Positions 16,727 to 25,858 of a stretch of DNA of 35,455 nt are shown here, in pieces. Positions within the stretch are counted from its first letter, which is position 1. Every line of letters begins with the position of its first letter. A program made the position numbers and the translations under genes. The DNA lies in contig NZ_LIQR01000051.1 in the NCBI RefSeq assembly GCF_001418575.1, forward strand, positions 1-35,455, read 5' to 3'. Below the pieces are notes generated by a model. That model did no database searches, had not been told where the DNA came from, and was given only the letters and a program-made list of their open reading frames with translations. This stretch comes from Peterkaempfera griseoplana (GTDB lineage: Bacteria; Actinomycetota; Actinomycetes; Streptomycetales; Streptomycetaceae).

Positions 16727-16732
16727 TAGGCT
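16727..16732 (+). promoter_or_regulatory. Weak promoter candidate before adnA
   Basis: In the 282-base gap 16572-16853 the best promoter-like feature is TAGGCT (16727-16732), close to the actinobacterial -10 consensus. No -35 match is found at 16-18 bases; ATGACG (16710-16715) is too close. I see no gene in the gap. Confidence 0.25.
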
Positions 16733-16853
16733 CGAGCCGTACGGATCCCCCAGGGACCGTCAGCGGCACACGGGGCGGAGTCCGCCCCATCCGTCACGCC
16801 CGGCCCCCGCACGGGGTCCGTACGCACGTCCCGCAGCCCCACAGGAACCGCTC

Positions 16854-19800
16854 TTGTCCTCTCCCGCCTCCCCCTTCCGCCTGGTGCGCACCCCGCTGGA
16901 GCCGCCGGTGCCGCCGGTGCTGGACGTCCACCAGCAGGCGGTGGCCGACCATCCCGGCGGGCCGCTGCTGGTGCTGGCCGGGCCGGGGACCGGCAAGACC
17001 ACCACCCTGGTGGAGGCGGTGGCCGGCCGGATCGCCCGGGGCACCCGCCCGGAGCGGATCCTGGTGCTGACCTTCAGCCGCAAGGCCGCGGTGGAACTGC
17101 GCGACCGGATGGCGGGCCGACTGGGCGGCAGCGGCGCCGCGCCGCAGGCGACCACCTTCCACTCGTTCTGCTACGCCCTGGTCCGGGCCCACCAGGACCC
17201 GGACCTCTTCGCCGATCCGCTGCGACTGCTCTCCGGTCCCGAGCAGGACGTGATGGTGCGCGAGCTGCTGGCGGGCGACGCGGAGGACGCCCGGCGCGGT
17301 GCCGACCGGTTCACTTGGCCCGGAGAGCTGCGCGCCTGCCTCACCACCCGCGGCTTCGCCGACGAGGTGCGCGCGGTGCTGGCCCGCAGCCGGGAGCTGG
17401 CGCTGGATCCGGCGGACCTGCGGCGGTTCGCCGCACGCGACGGCCGTCCCGACTGGGCCGCGGCCGCCCACTTCTACGCCGAGTACCTGGACGTACTGGA
17501 CATGCAGGGCGTCCTGGACTACGCGGAGCTGGTGCACCGGGCGGTACTGCTGGCGGAGCGGCCGGAGGTCGCCGCCGAGCTGCGTGCCCGCTACGAGGTG
17601 GTCTTCGTCGACGAGTACCAGGACACCGACCCCTCCCAGGTGCGGCTGCTGCGGGCCATCGCCGGCGACGGCCGCGACCTGGTGGCGGTCGGCGACCCCG
17701 ACCAGTCGATCTACGCGTTCCGTGGCGCCGACATCAACGGCATCCTCGACTTCCCCTCCGTCTTCCCCCGCGCCGACGGCAGCCCGGCCGAGGTGAAGGT
17801 GCTGCGGGTCTCCCGCCGCGCGGGCGCGGTGCTGCTGGCCGCCTCCCGCGAGGTCGCCCGCCGGATGCCGGTCGGCAGGCTGCCCGCGGCCGCCCTCGCC
17901 GCCCACCGCTCGCCGAGTCCCGCCAGGGGCGGCGGCAAAGTGGAGGTGCTCACCTACCCCACCCCCGGCGCCGAACTGGACGGCATCGCCGACCTGCTGC
18001 GCCGCGCCCACCTGGAGGACGGGGTGCCCTGGGGCGAGATGGCCGTCCTGGTCAGGGCGGGCGGCCGTTCCATGCCGGGGGTACGGAGGGCGCTGGCCGC
18101 CGCCGGGGTGCCGCTGGAGACCGACGGCGACGATCTGCCGCTGCGCGACGAGCCGGCCGTGGCACCGTTGCTGCTGGCCCTGCGGGTGGCGGCCCAGGGG
18201 GCGGCCCGCGCCAGGGCGGGTACGCAGTGGACCGCCTCCGCCGGCACGCCGGTGGACGGGGACGGCGACGCCGATCCGGCACCCGGCTCGGTTGCCGACC
18301 CGGGTCCCGACGCAGACGCCGACGCCGCGGCGTCCGCCCACGACCCCGTCCCTGGCCACGACCCCGACCCGCTCACCGCAGAGATCGCCCACACCCTGCT
18401 GACCGGGCCGCTGTGCGGCCTGGACGGCTCCGACCTGCGCCGCCTCGGCCGTGCCCTGCGCGAGGAGGAGCGTGCGGCGCTGCGCGGCGGCGACACCGCC
18501 CCCGCCGTCGTACGCCCCGCGGCGGAGCTGATCCGGGAGGCGCTGGCCGAGCCCGAGCGGCTGGTGGCCCTCGACCCGGCCTACGCCCGCCGCCCCAGGG
18601 AGCTGGGGATGCTGCTGCGCAAGGTGCGGGAGATGCTCGCCGGTGGCGTCTCCGCGGAGGAGGCGCTGTGGGCGCTGTGGGACGGCAGCGGCCGCTGGCA
18701 GGACCGGCTGGAGCGGGCGGCACTGCGCGGCGGCCCGGCCGGCCGCAACGCCGACCGGGACCTGGACGCACTCTGCGCCCTGTTCGAGACCGCCGCCCGC
18801 GCCGAGGAGCGCATCGGGCACCGCGGCGCCCTCAACTTCCTGGAGGAGCTGGACGCCCAGGACATCGCCGCGGACACGCTGGCCGTCCGGGCGGTCCGCC
18901 CGGACGCGGTGCGGCTGATGACCGCCCACCGCGCCAAGGGCCTGGAGTGGCGGCTGGTCGTGGTGGCCGGGGTCCAGGAGGGACTCTGGCCGGACCTGCG
19001 GCGCCGCGGCTCACTGCTGGAGGCCGACCGCATCGGCCGGGACGGCCTCGCCGAACCGCTGACCCCCGGCGCCCTGCTGGCCGAGGAGCGGCGGCTGTTC
19101 TATGTGGCGGTGACCCGCGCCAGGGAGCGGCTGGTGGTCACCGCCGTCAAGGCGCAGGCGGACGACGGCGACAAGCCCTCCCGCTTTCTGCGCGAGCTCT
19201 ACCGGGAGGAGACCGACCGGCAGGGCCGGGTGCTGCGCCGGGTGCCGCCGGCCCGCGTCGAGGACGTCACCCACCGGCCGCGCCGCCCCCTGTCCGTCCC
19301 CGCCCTGGTCGCCGAGCTGCGCGCCACCAGCGTGGACCCCGCCGCGACCCCGGAGCTGCGCCGGGCCGCGGCGGAGCGGCTGGCGCTGCTGGCCGCCGCG
19401 GAGGGCGAGGACGGCACCCCGCTGGTGCCCTCCGCCCATCCGGACCGCTGGTGGGGCATGGTCGAGCCGACCGCGGCCGAGGTCCCGCTGCGGGAGCCGG
19501 ACCGGCCGGTGCAGCTGTCGGGCAGTTCGGTGGAGCAACTCCACGACTGCTCGCTGCAGTGGTTCCTCGACCGCGAGGTGCGCGCCCGCACCACGTCCTC
19601 CGCCGCCCAGGGCTTCGGCAATGTGCTGCATGTGCTGGCCGACGAGGTGGGCTCCGGCCGCACCCCGGCCGACCTCGCGGTGCTGATGGAGCGGCTGGAC
19701 GGAGTGTGGGACGCGCTGGCCTTCGACGCCCCGTGGAAGTCCGAGCAGGAGCGCCGGGAGGCGCGGGCCGCACTGGAGCGCTTCCTGCACTGGCACACCC

Positions 19801-20303
19801 TGGAGCGGGGCAGGCAGCCGGTGGCCACCGAGCACGCCTTCGACGTCACCCTCAAGATCGGCGACCGCGCCGTGGAGATCCGCGGCTCCATGGACCGGGT
19901 GGAGCGGGACGCCGCAGGGCTGGCCTATGTGGTGGACTTCAAGACCGGCAAGACCGTCCCCACCGCCGCGGAGGTCGCCGAGCACCCCCAGCTCGCCGTG
20001 TACCAGCTGGCCGTGCGCGAGGGCGCGCTGGACGGGCTGCCGGGCTTCACCGACGGCGCACCGGCCCGGCCCGGGGGCGCCGAACTCGTCCAGCTGCGCA
20101 CCGCGCAGAAGGGCGGCGACCAGCCCAAGGTGCAGGCCCAGGAGGCGCTGCCGGCGGAGCCCTGGATCGAGCAGCTGCTCGCCGAGGCCGCAGGCCGGGT
20201 GCTGGACGAGCGGTTCGTCCCCACCACCGGCTCCGGCTGCGACCGCTGCGCCTTCACCCGCAGCTGCTCCGCCCGGCCCGAGGGGCGCCAGATCGTGGAG
20301 TGA
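16854..20303 (+). CDS. adnA: AdnA: motor-nuclease subunit with iron-sulfur cluster
   Basis: A 1149-residue subunit of the actinobacterial AdnAB complex, which unwinds and resects DNA double-strand breaks. TTG 16854 has AGGAA (16843-16847) at 6-base spacing; upstream in-frame sequence is low-complexity. The UvrD-type motor shows Walker A GPGTGKTT (43-50), DEYQDT (253-258), GDPDQSIYAFRG (from 280), a motif V 'TAHRAKGLEW' and motif VI 'FYVAVTRARERLVV'. The RecB-like nuclease has Asp1014, Asp1028 and Lys1030 (DFK). Cys899, Cys1129, Cys1132 and Cys1138 have the AddB/AdnA-type arrangement for a 4Fe-4S cluster that closes the nuclease domain. Motif IV is unusual (RVSRRAG rather than NYRS). An acidic Asp/Ala/Pro insert lies near 460-506. 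AdnA versus another UvrD-nuclease: the Cys set and the AdnB partner downstream decide it. Confidence 0.85.
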   Translation: MSSPASPFRLVRTPLEPPVPPVLDVHQQAVADHPGGPLLVLAGPGTGKTTTLVEAVAGRIARGTRPERILVLTFSRKAAVELRDRMAGRLGGSGAAPQATTFHSFCYALVRAHQDPDLFADPLRLLSGPEQDVMVRELLAGDAEDARRGADRFTWPGELRACLTTRGFADEVRAVLARSRELALDPADLRRFAARDGRPDWAAAAHFYAEYLDVLDMQGVLDYAELVHRAVLLAERPEVAAELRARYEVVFVDEYQDTDPSQVRLLRAIAGDGRDLVAVGDPDQSIYAFRGADINGILDFPSVFPRADGSPAEVKVLRVSRRAGAVLLAASREVARRMPVGRLPAAALAAHRSPSPARGGGKVEVLTYPTPGAELDGIADLLRRAHLEDGVPWGEMAVLVRAGGRSMPGVRRALAAAGVPLETDGDDLPLRDEPAVAPLLLALRVAAQGAARARAGTQWTASAGTPVDGDGDADPAPGSVADPGPDADADAAASAHDPVPGHDPDPLTAEIAHTLLTGPLCGLDGSDLRRLGRALREEERAALRGGDTAPAVVRPAAELIREALAEPERLVALDPAYARRPRELGMLLRKVREMLAGGVSAEEALWALWDGSGRWQDRLERAALRGGPAGRNADRDLDALCALFETAARAEERIGHRGALNFLEELDAQDIAADTLAVRAVRPDAVRLMTAHRAKGLEWRLVVVAGVQEGLWPDLRRRGSLLEADRIGRDGLAEPLTPGALLAEERRLFYVAVTRARERLVVTAVKAQADDGDKPSRFLRELYREETDRQGRVLRRVPPARVEDVTHRPRRPLSVPALVAELRATSVDPAATPELRRAAAERLALLAAAEGEDGTPLVPSAHPDRWWGMVEPTAAEVPLREPDRPVQLSGSSVEQLHDCSLQWFLDREVRARTTSSAAQGFGNVLHVLADEVGSGRTPADLAVLMERLDGVWDALAFDAPWKSEQERREARAALERFLHWHTLERGRQPVATEHAFDVTLKIGDRAVEIRGSMDRVERDAAGLAYVVDFKTGKTVPTAAEVAEHPQLAVYQLAVREGALDGLPGFTDGAPARPGGAELVQLRTAQKGGDQPKVQAQEALPAEPWIEQLLAEAAGRVLDERFVPTTGSGCDRCAFTRSCSARPEGRQIVE

Positions 20304-20318
20304 GCAGCGGAATTGCGA

Positions 20319-20347
20319 TGAGGGTTGTCCGACCGGGCTGCTAGCGT
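20319..20347 (+). promoter_or_regulatory. Weak promoter for the lipoprotein gene
   Basis: TGAGGG (20319-20324) and TAGCGT (20342-20347) are 17 bases apart in the 88-base gap after adnA. The -10 is good, the -35 poor. It suggests that the lipoprotein gene can be transcribed on its own. Confidence 0.35.
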
Positions 20348-20391
20348 CACGCGCGTCCTGACAGGCGTTTTGTGTCCGAACGGAGGTGCGT

Positions 20392-21210
20392 ATGCGTGGG
20401 ACCCGGCTGATAGCCACTGCTCTCGGCTGCTCCGCAGCAGTGGTCGGTCTGGTCGGCTGTGCTGGTCGCGGTACGTCGACCGGTGCGGCGGTGCAGCCGT
20501 CCGCGACCGCCTCCGGGGTCAAGCCCTCCGCGAGCGCTCCTGCAGCCCCGGGCATCGAGACGCTGCCGGCCGACGAGATCTACCGGCGGGGGAAGCAGGC
20601 CCTGGCAGGCGCGCAGTCCCTCACGGTGACCTTCGACGGTCTTGCCGACAAGCAGCGGCTCTCCGGGCACGTGGCGCTGGACCGCACCGGCAACTGCGTC
20701 GGTGAGATCGGCATGAGTGGGCGCGGCCACGTCGAGATCATCAAGGTCGCTGCCAAGGTTTGGATGAAGCCTGACGCCCAGTTCTGGAACGCGATGGTCG
20801 GCTCCAAGGGGGCTGCCGCGGCAGAGCTGTTCAAGGGCCGCTATCTGACAGGCAGGTCGAGCGACGCCGATCTCAAGGACATGGCCTCGTTCTGCGACCT
20901 GGACGAGATGTTCGCGGACATCAACACGCCGGACGCCGAGGAGAAGGTCAGCAAGGGCGCGCTCACCACGGTGGACGGCGTCCCGGTCGTCACACTGCAC
21001 TCCGTCAGCAGCGACGACACGGCCGATGTGTTCGTCGCGACCAAGGGCAAGCCGTACATCGTCAAGGTGCATGCGTCCACGGGTGGCGAGCCCTTCTCGA
21101 TGACCTTGAGCGACTACGGCGTCCCGGTGGCCGCGCACGCCCCCTCACCGGACGACGTCCTGGACGTGTCCAAGCTCCAGAGCCTGATCAACCACGGCTC
21201 CGCGGCCTGA
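20392..21210 (+). CDS. LppX/LprG-like lipoprotein
   Basis: A 272-residue exported lipoprotein. ATG 20392 is chosen over GTG 20386 because GGAGG (20382-20386) overlaps the latter and gives ATG a 5-base spacing. The signal peptide ends in LVGC with lipidated Cys23, followed by a Ser/Thr/Ala/Pro linker to about residue 50. The body ('SLTVTFDG', 'DRTGNCVGEIGM', 'VEIIKVAAKVWMKPD', 'FWNAM', then 'VDGVPVVTLHS' and 'DVFVATKGKPYIVKVHA') has the two-layer antiparallel sheet pattern of the LppX/LprA/F/G family, whose members hold lipids in a hydrophobic cavity. It sits between adnA and adnB, unrelated in function to both. A distant alternative is a generic secreted protein of unknown role. Confidence 0.85.
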   Translation: MRGTRLIATALGCSAAVVGLVGCAGRGTSTGAAVQPSATASGVKPSASAPAAPGIETLPADEIYRRGKQALAGAQSLTVTFDGLADKQRLSGHVALDRTGNCVGEIGMSGRGHVEIIKVAAKVWMKPDAQFWNAMVGSKGAAAAELFKGRYLTGRSSDADLKDMASFCDLDEMFADINTPDAEEKVSKGALTTVDGVPVVTLHSVSSDDTADVFVATKGKPYIVKVHASTGGEPFSMTLSDYGVPVAAHAPSPDDVLDVSKLQSLINHGSAA

Positions 21211-21211
21211 C

Positions 21212-21224
21212 CGGCCGAAGGCCG
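21212..21224 (+). terminator. Small hairpin after the lipoprotein gene
   Basis: CGGCC (21212-21216) pairs with GGCCG (21220-21224) around GAA, 2 bases after the stop. It is short; it may slow or end transcription before the adnB promoter. Confidence 0.25.
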
Positions 21225-21251
21225 CCCCGACGGACTGTCCGTGGCTCCGGT

Positions 21252-21257
21252 TACCGT
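21252..21257 (+). promoter_or_regulatory. -10 element for a leaderless adnB
   Basis: TACCGT at 21252-21257, then 7 bases, then GTG 21265. This decides the start: the upstream GTG 21241 would precede the element. No -35 match is seen. Confidence 0.45.
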
Positions 21258-21264
21258 TGCTCGG

Positions 21265-24200
21265 GTGTCCGCCGCCATCGCCAGCCCCGAGCAGCTCAAG
21301 GAGCTGCTGGGCATCCCCTTCACCGCCCAGCAGCTGGCGGCGATCACCGCGCCCATGGCACCGGCCGTGGTGGTCGCCGGGGCCGGGTCGGGCAAGACCA
21401 CGGTGATGGCGGCGCGGGTGGTCTGGCTGGTGGGGCGGGGCCTGGTGCGGCCCGAGCAGGTGCTGGGGCTCACCTTCACCAACAAGGCCGCCGGTGAACT
21501 GGCCGAGCGGGTGCGCACCGCGCTGGCCAGGGCCGGGGTCTCCGGTACGGAGCCGGGCGAGGACGGCGACATCCTGGGCGAGCCGGAGATCTCCACGTAC
21601 CACGCCTTCGCCGGGCGGCTGCTCACCGAGCACGGCCTGCGGATAGGCATAGAGCCCGACGTCCGGCTGCTCGCCGACGCCACCCGCTTCCAGCTGGCGG
21701 CCAGGGTGCTGCAGTCCGCCCGGGGGCCCTACACGGCGCTCACCGGGACCGTCCCCACCGTGGTCGCCGAGCTGCTGGCGCTGGACGGGGAGCTGGCGGA
21801 GCACCTGGTGGACCCCGAGCGGCTGCGGGCGTACGACCTGGCGCTGCTGGACGAGCTGGCCGAGGTGAAGCTGACCAACGAGGAGCTGCGCCGGGTGCCC
21901 GAGGCGGCCCGGGGGCGGGGGGAGCTGCTGGGGCTGGTCGAGGAGTACCGGCGCCGCAAGCAGGCCGCGGGGCTGATGGACTTCGGCGACCAGATCGCCG
22001 CCGCCGCGACCCTGGCGCAGACCCGGCCGGAGGTGGGGCGGCTGCTGCGCGACCAGTTCCGGGTGGTGCTTCTGGACGAGTACCAGGACACCTCGGTCGC
22101 CCAGCGGCTGCTGTTGGCGGGCCTCTTCGGCCGGGGTCCCGAGTACGACGGCGGCCACCCCGTCACCGCGGTGGGCGACCCCTGCCAGGCCATCTACGGC
22201 TGGCGCGGCGCCTCGGTGGCCAACCTGGACGAGTTCCCGGAGCACTTCCCCAGGGCGGACGGCGTCCCCGCGGCGCGGTACTCGCTCAGTGAGAACCGCC
22301 GCAGCGGCGGCCGGCTGCTGGACTTCGCCAACCGGCTCGCCGCGCCGCTGCGGGAGATGCACGAGGGCGTGGAGGCGCTGCGCCCGGCCCCCGGGGCGGA
22401 GCAGGACGGCTTCGTCCGCTGTGCGCTGCTGCCCGGGCACACCGAGGAGGTGGACTGGCTGGCCGACTCCATCGCCCATCTGGTGCGCACCGGTACCGCG
22501 CCGGGCCGGATCGCCGTGCTCTGCCGCGGCGGGGCGGCGTTCCCGGACATCCATGCGGCGCTGGTGGAGCGGGGGATACCGGTGGAGGTGGTGGGCCTGT
22601 CGGGACTGCTGCACCTGCCGGAGGTCGCCGACCTGGTGGCGACCTGCGAGGTGCTGCAGGATCCCACGGCCAACGCGGCCCTGGTCAGGCTGCTGATCGG
22701 CCCGCGCTGGCGGATCGGCCCCCGTGATCTGGCGCTGCTGGGCCGCCGGGCCCGCGACCTGGTGCGGGTGGAGCGCGGCGGGGGCGCCGACCGGCTGGCG
22801 GAGGCGGTCGCGGAGGCGGACCCCACCGAGGTGGTCTCGCTGGCCGACGCCCTGGAGACCTTTCTGCACCCGGGGACCGTGTCCGAGCAGGACGAGCTGC
22901 CGTTCTCGGCGGAGGCCAGGGTGCGCTTCGCCCGGCTGGCCAGGGAGATCCGGGAGCTGCGCCGCTCGCTGGCCGATCCCCTGATGGATGTGCTGCACCG
23001 GGTGCTGGCGGTGACCGGACTCGATGTGGAGCTGGCCGCCTCCCCGCATGCGCTGGCCGCCCGCCGCCGGGAGACCCTGCATGCCTTCCTGGATGTCGCG
23101 GCCTCGTTCGCGGATCTCGACGGCGATCCGTCGCTCGGCGCGTTCCTGGCGTTTCTGCGGGCCGCGCAGGAGTACGACCGGGGCCTGGACAACACCCTGC
23201 CCGGCGGCGAGGACACGGTGAAGGTGCTCACCGCCCACAAGTCCAAGGGGCTGGAGTGGGATGTGGTGGCGGTGCCCGGCCTGGTCAAGGACGTCTTCCC
23301 CAGCAGCAGGCCGCGGGAGCGCTGGACCAGCCGCAGGCAGGTGCTGCCGTACGCCCTGCGGGGCGACGCGGACACCCTCCCGGCGGCGCCGCCGTGGACC
23401 GCCAAGGGCCTGAAGGAGTTCACCGCGGCGCTGCGCGGGCAGACGGCGACGGAGGAGCTGCGGCTCGGCTATGTGGCCTTCACCCGGCCCCGGAGTCTGC
23501 TGCTGGCCTCGGGCCACTGGTGGGGCGCCTCCCGTAAGCGGCCGCTCGGTCCCTCGGACTTCCTGGAGCAGCTGCGTGAGCACTGCGAGCGGCCGGGCGC
23601 GGCGGGTGAGGTGGAGGTGTGGGCGGACCCGCCGGAGGACGGCGCGGAGAACCCGGCCCTCGTGTCGGCCGCCGAGCTGCCGTGGCCGCTGCCGCTGGAC
23701 CCGTCGGCCCGGGAGGCCCGCCGGCTGGCCGCCGGTGTGGTCCGGTCCCGGCTGGACGGGCTGGTGCCGCAGCAGCCGTCGCAGGTGCGGACCGTGGAGG
23801 ACCGCCGGGTGGTGGAGTCCTGGGACCGTGATCTCACGGTGCTGCTCGGGGAGCTGGAGCGGTCCCGGCGGGCTGTCGCGGAGGTCCCGCTGCCGGCCTC
23901 GCTCTCCGCCTCCCAAATGATGCGGCTCGCCGCCGACCCGGACGGTTTCGCCCGTGAGCTGGCCCGGCCGATGCCGCGGCCGCCGCAGCCCGCGGCGCGG
24001 CGCGGCACCCGCTTCCACGCCTGGGTGGAGGCACGCTTCGAGCCGCTGATGCTGATTGAGCCGGACGGCCTGCCCGGGGCGGAGGACGACGGGATCGAGG
24101 ACGAGCGCGACCTGGCCCGGCTGAAGGAGGCGTTTCTGCGCACCCCGTACGCCGAGCGCACGCCCTACCAGGTGGAGGCCCCCTTCCAGCTGGTGCTGGG

Positions 24201-24495
24201 GGGACGGGTGGTACGCGGCCGGATCGATGCGGTGTACCGGGCCGAGGGCGGCGACGCAACGTCACCGCAGGGCCCGCGCTTCGAGGTGGTGGACTGGAAG
24301 ACCAACCGGCGGGAGACCGCGGATCCGCTGCAGCTCGCCATCTACCGGCTGGCCTGGGCGGAGCAGCAGGGGGTGCCGCTGGAGCAGGTCACGGCGGCGT
24401 TTCTGTACGTCCGCAGCGGCCGGGTCGAATGTCCGTCAGATCTTCCGGACCGAACAGCATTGGAACGCATCCTGACCGGGAACAGTGATGAATAG
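21265..24495 (+). CDS. adnB: AdnB: motor-nuclease subunit of AdnAB
   Basis: A 1076-residue partner of AdnA. GTG 21265 is preferred for its leaderless-type -10 and for the start 'VSAAIASPEQLKELLGI', which resembles family members; GTG 21241 is possible. The UvrD motor has GAGSGKT (39-45), 'LTFTNKAAGELAERV', DEYQDT (271-276), GDPCQAIYGWRG, a motif IV 'SENRRSGG', 'LTAHKSKGLEWD' and a degenerate motif VI 'LGYVAFTRPRSLLL', in which the usual TRA is TRP. The RecB-type nuclease has Asp988, Asp1010 and Lys1012 (DWK) and lacks the Cys quartet of AdnA, as expected for AdnB. In mycobacteria AdnB is the main translocation motor. In mycobacteria adnA and adnB are adjacent; here a lipoprotein gene and its own promoter intervene. 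I recall adnAB being reported as essential in Streptomyces. Confidence 0.87.
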   Translation: MSAAIASPEQLKELLGIPFTAQQLAAITAPMAPAVVVAGAGSGKTTVMAARVVWLVGRGLVRPEQVLGLTFTNKAAGELAERVRTALARAGVSGTEPGEDGDILGEPEISTYHAFAGRLLTEHGLRIGIEPDVRLLADATRFQLAARVLQSARGPYTALTGTVPTVVAELLALDGELAEHLVDPERLRAYDLALLDELAEVKLTNEELRRVPEAARGRGELLGLVEEYRRRKQAAGLMDFGDQIAAAATLAQTRPEVGRLLRDQFRVVLLDEYQDTSVAQRLLLAGLFGRGPEYDGGHPVTAVGDPCQAIYGWRGASVANLDEFPEHFPRADGVPAARYSLSENRRSGGRLLDFANRLAAPLREMHEGVEALRPAPGAEQDGFVRCALLPGHTEEVDWLADSIAHLVRTGTAPGRIAVLCRGGAAFPDIHAALVERGIPVEVVGLSGLLHLPEVADLVATCEVLQDPTANAALVRLLIGPRWRIGPRDLALLGRRARDLVRVERGGGADRLAEAVAEADPTEVVSLADALETFLHPGTVSEQDELPFSAEARVRFARLAREIRELRRSLADPLMDVLHRVLAVTGLDVELAASPHALAARRRETLHAFLDVAASFADLDGDPSLGAFLAFLRAAQEYDRGLDNTLPGGEDTVKVLTAHKSKGLEWDVVAVPGLVKDVFPSSRPRERWTSRRQVLPYALRGDADTLPAAPPWTAKGLKEFTAALRGQTATEELRLGYVAFTRPRSLLLASGHWWGASRKRPLGPSDFLEQLREHCERPGAAGEVEVWADPPEDGAENPALVSAAELPWPLPLDPSAREARRLAAGVVRSRLDGLVPQQPSQVRTVEDRRVVESWDRDLTVLLGELERSRRAVAEVPLPASLSASQMMRLAADPDGFARELARPMPRPPQPAARRGTRFHAWVEARFEPLMLIEPDGLPGAEDDGIEDERDLARLKEAFLRTPYAERTPYQVEAPFQLVLGGRVVRGRIDAVYRAEGGDATSPQGPRFEVVDWKTNRRETADPLQLAIYRLAWAEQQGVPLEQVTAAFLYVRSGRVECPSDLPDRTALERILTGNSDE

Positions 24496-24668
24496 GTCAC
24501 GGAGAGCACCCAAGCCGTCACAAAGTTGGGAAATACCTGTGCGGCTTGCACTTTTCGCGCCTATTGTGGGGTCGGTAACCGGTCACCCCCGTTCCCCGGC
24601 CACCTGCAAGCTCTGCCCTTAACCCTCAGTCACCGCCACAAGGGCGCTTCCCGCTGGAGAATCCGACG
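24496..24668 (+). promoter_or_regulatory. AT-rich intergenic region before the phosphatase gene
   Basis: This 173-base gap is more AT-rich than anything since base 270. It contains TTGCAC and TATTGT boxes about ten bases apart, too close for a standard promoter, and a small CGGTAACCG dyad. A promoter is likely here but I cannot fix its boxes. Confidence 0.3.
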
Positions 24669-25835
24669 TTGAGCGTGACCGGGCGGCTCCGCCGCCTCAA
24701 GCAGCTGCTCGCCGGGGGCTGGTCCCGAACGGCCCTGGCACTGCCCTTCCTTGCGCTGGTGCTCATCATGGCGCTGGACTGGTTCAGCAAGACCGAGGTG
24801 ACCGTCGAGCCCGCGCTGACCTCCGCCCCCGCCCTGGCAGCCGTGGTCTGCCGGCGGACCTGGTACCCGCTGCTGATCGGCGGCGTCACCCTGCTCTGTG
24901 CCTTCTCGATGGCCGCCTACAACGGGGTCCTCACCGAGTCCGTGCACACCGCCAGTGTGCTGGCCATCGTGCTGGTCACCCTGATCGGCTGGGTCAGTGC
25001 GGTGCTGCGGATGCGTCAGGAGCGGGCGCTGGCCGACGCCCGGCTGGTCGCCGAGATCGCCCAGCGGGTGCTGCTGCGCTCGGTCCCCGAGCGGGTCGGC
25101 ACCGTACGCGCCGCGGTGCACTACGCGGCCGCGGCCGCGCACGCCCGGATCGGCGGCGACCTCTACGAGGTGGTGAACACCCGCCACGGGGTGCGCGCCG
25201 TGGTCGGAGACGTACGCGGCAAGGGACTGGGCGCGGTGGAGACCGCGGCAGCCGTGCTGGGCGCCTTCCGGGAGGCCGCCCACCAGGAGCACGAGCTGGA
25301 CCGGGTGGCCGCCTGGCTGGCCGACAGCCTGGACCGGTCGCTGCGGGAGAACGGCCATGATCTGCTCGGCGAGGAGTTCGTCACCCTGGTCCTGATCGGG
25401 GTCAGACCGGACGGCGTCGCCGAGATGGTCAACTGCGGGCACCCTCCGCCGGCGCTGCTGCGCGACGGTGAGCCGGTCCGTCTGCTGGAGCCGGTCACCC
25501 CGGTACCGCCGCTGGGGGTGCTGCCCCCGGAGGCGGTGCGCCCGCCGGTGCGGCGGATGGCGGTCCGGCCCGGTGACCGGGTGCTGCTCTACACCGACGG
25601 CATGATCGAGGCCCGGGACGGCGCCGGCCGCTTCTACCCCCTGCTGGAACGCCTCCCCGAGTGCGCCCGGGCCGGCGGACCGGCCGAGGTCCTGGAGCGG
25701 CTGCACCTGGACGTGGTCCGGCATGTCGGCCGCCAGCTCGGCGACGACGCGGCGATGCTGCTGCTGCAGTACGAGCCGGTGACCGTGCCGGAGCAGCTGC
25801 CCCGCCCCAACGGTCAGATTCCGCAGCGCAGCTGA
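24669..25835 (+). CDS. Membrane-anchored PP2C-type phosphatase (SpoIIE family)
   Basis: A 388-residue protein. TTG 24669 has GGAGA (24656-24660) at 8-base spacing; GTG 24675 is possible. Three hydrophobic segments (about 21-38, 66-83 and 91-113) anchor it, then a short helical linker leads to a SpoIIE/RsbU-like domain. Metal-binding motifs are IGGDLYE (161-167, Asp164), VVGDVRGKG (178-186, Asp181), then 'NCGHPPPALL', 'LLYTDGMIEARD' and a final 'LGDDAAMLLL'. It would remove phosphate from Ser/Thr of a partner-switching protein, typically an anti-sigma antagonist of the STAS type. No sensory PAS or GAF domain is present, so input may come through the membrane part. No STAS gene is adjacent; the RsbW-like gene at 34028 is 8 kb away. 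All key Asp residues are present. Confidence 0.92.
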   Translation: MSVTGRLRRLKQLLAGGWSRTALALPFLALVLIMALDWFSKTEVTVEPALTSAPALAAVVCRRTWYPLLIGGVTLLCAFSMAAYNGVLTESVHTASVLAIVLVTLIGWVSAVLRMRQERALADARLVAEIAQRVLLRSVPERVGTVRAAVHYAAAAAHARIGGDLYEVVNTRHGVRAVVGDVRGKGLGAVETAAAVLGAFREAAHQEHELDRVAAWLADSLDRSLRENGHDLLGEEFVTLVLIGVRPDGVAEMVNCGHPPPALLRDGEPVRLLEPVTPVPPLGVLPPEAVRPPVRRMAVRPGDRVLLYTDGMIEARDGAGRFYPLLERLPECARAGGPAEVLERLHLDVVRHVGRQLGDDAAMLLLQYEPVTVPEQLPRPNGQIPQRS

Positions 25836-25841
25836 CCCGGC

Positions 25842-25855
25842 CGCGGACGTCCGCG
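25842..25855. terminator. Palindrome between convergent genes
   Basis: CGCGGACGTCCGCG is a perfect 14-base palindrome in the 23-base gap between the phosphatase and the minus-strand nuclease-like gene. It could fold with a 4-base loop on either strand and act as a bidirectional terminator. Confidence 0.35.
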
Positions 25856-25858
25856 CGC

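Noticed and set aside
16854-24495. AddAB or RecBCD
   Set aside because: Both subunits carry intact UvrD motor motifs and a nuclease domain, with the iron-sulfur Cys set in the first only; this and the mycobacteria-like neighbourhood fit AdnAB better.
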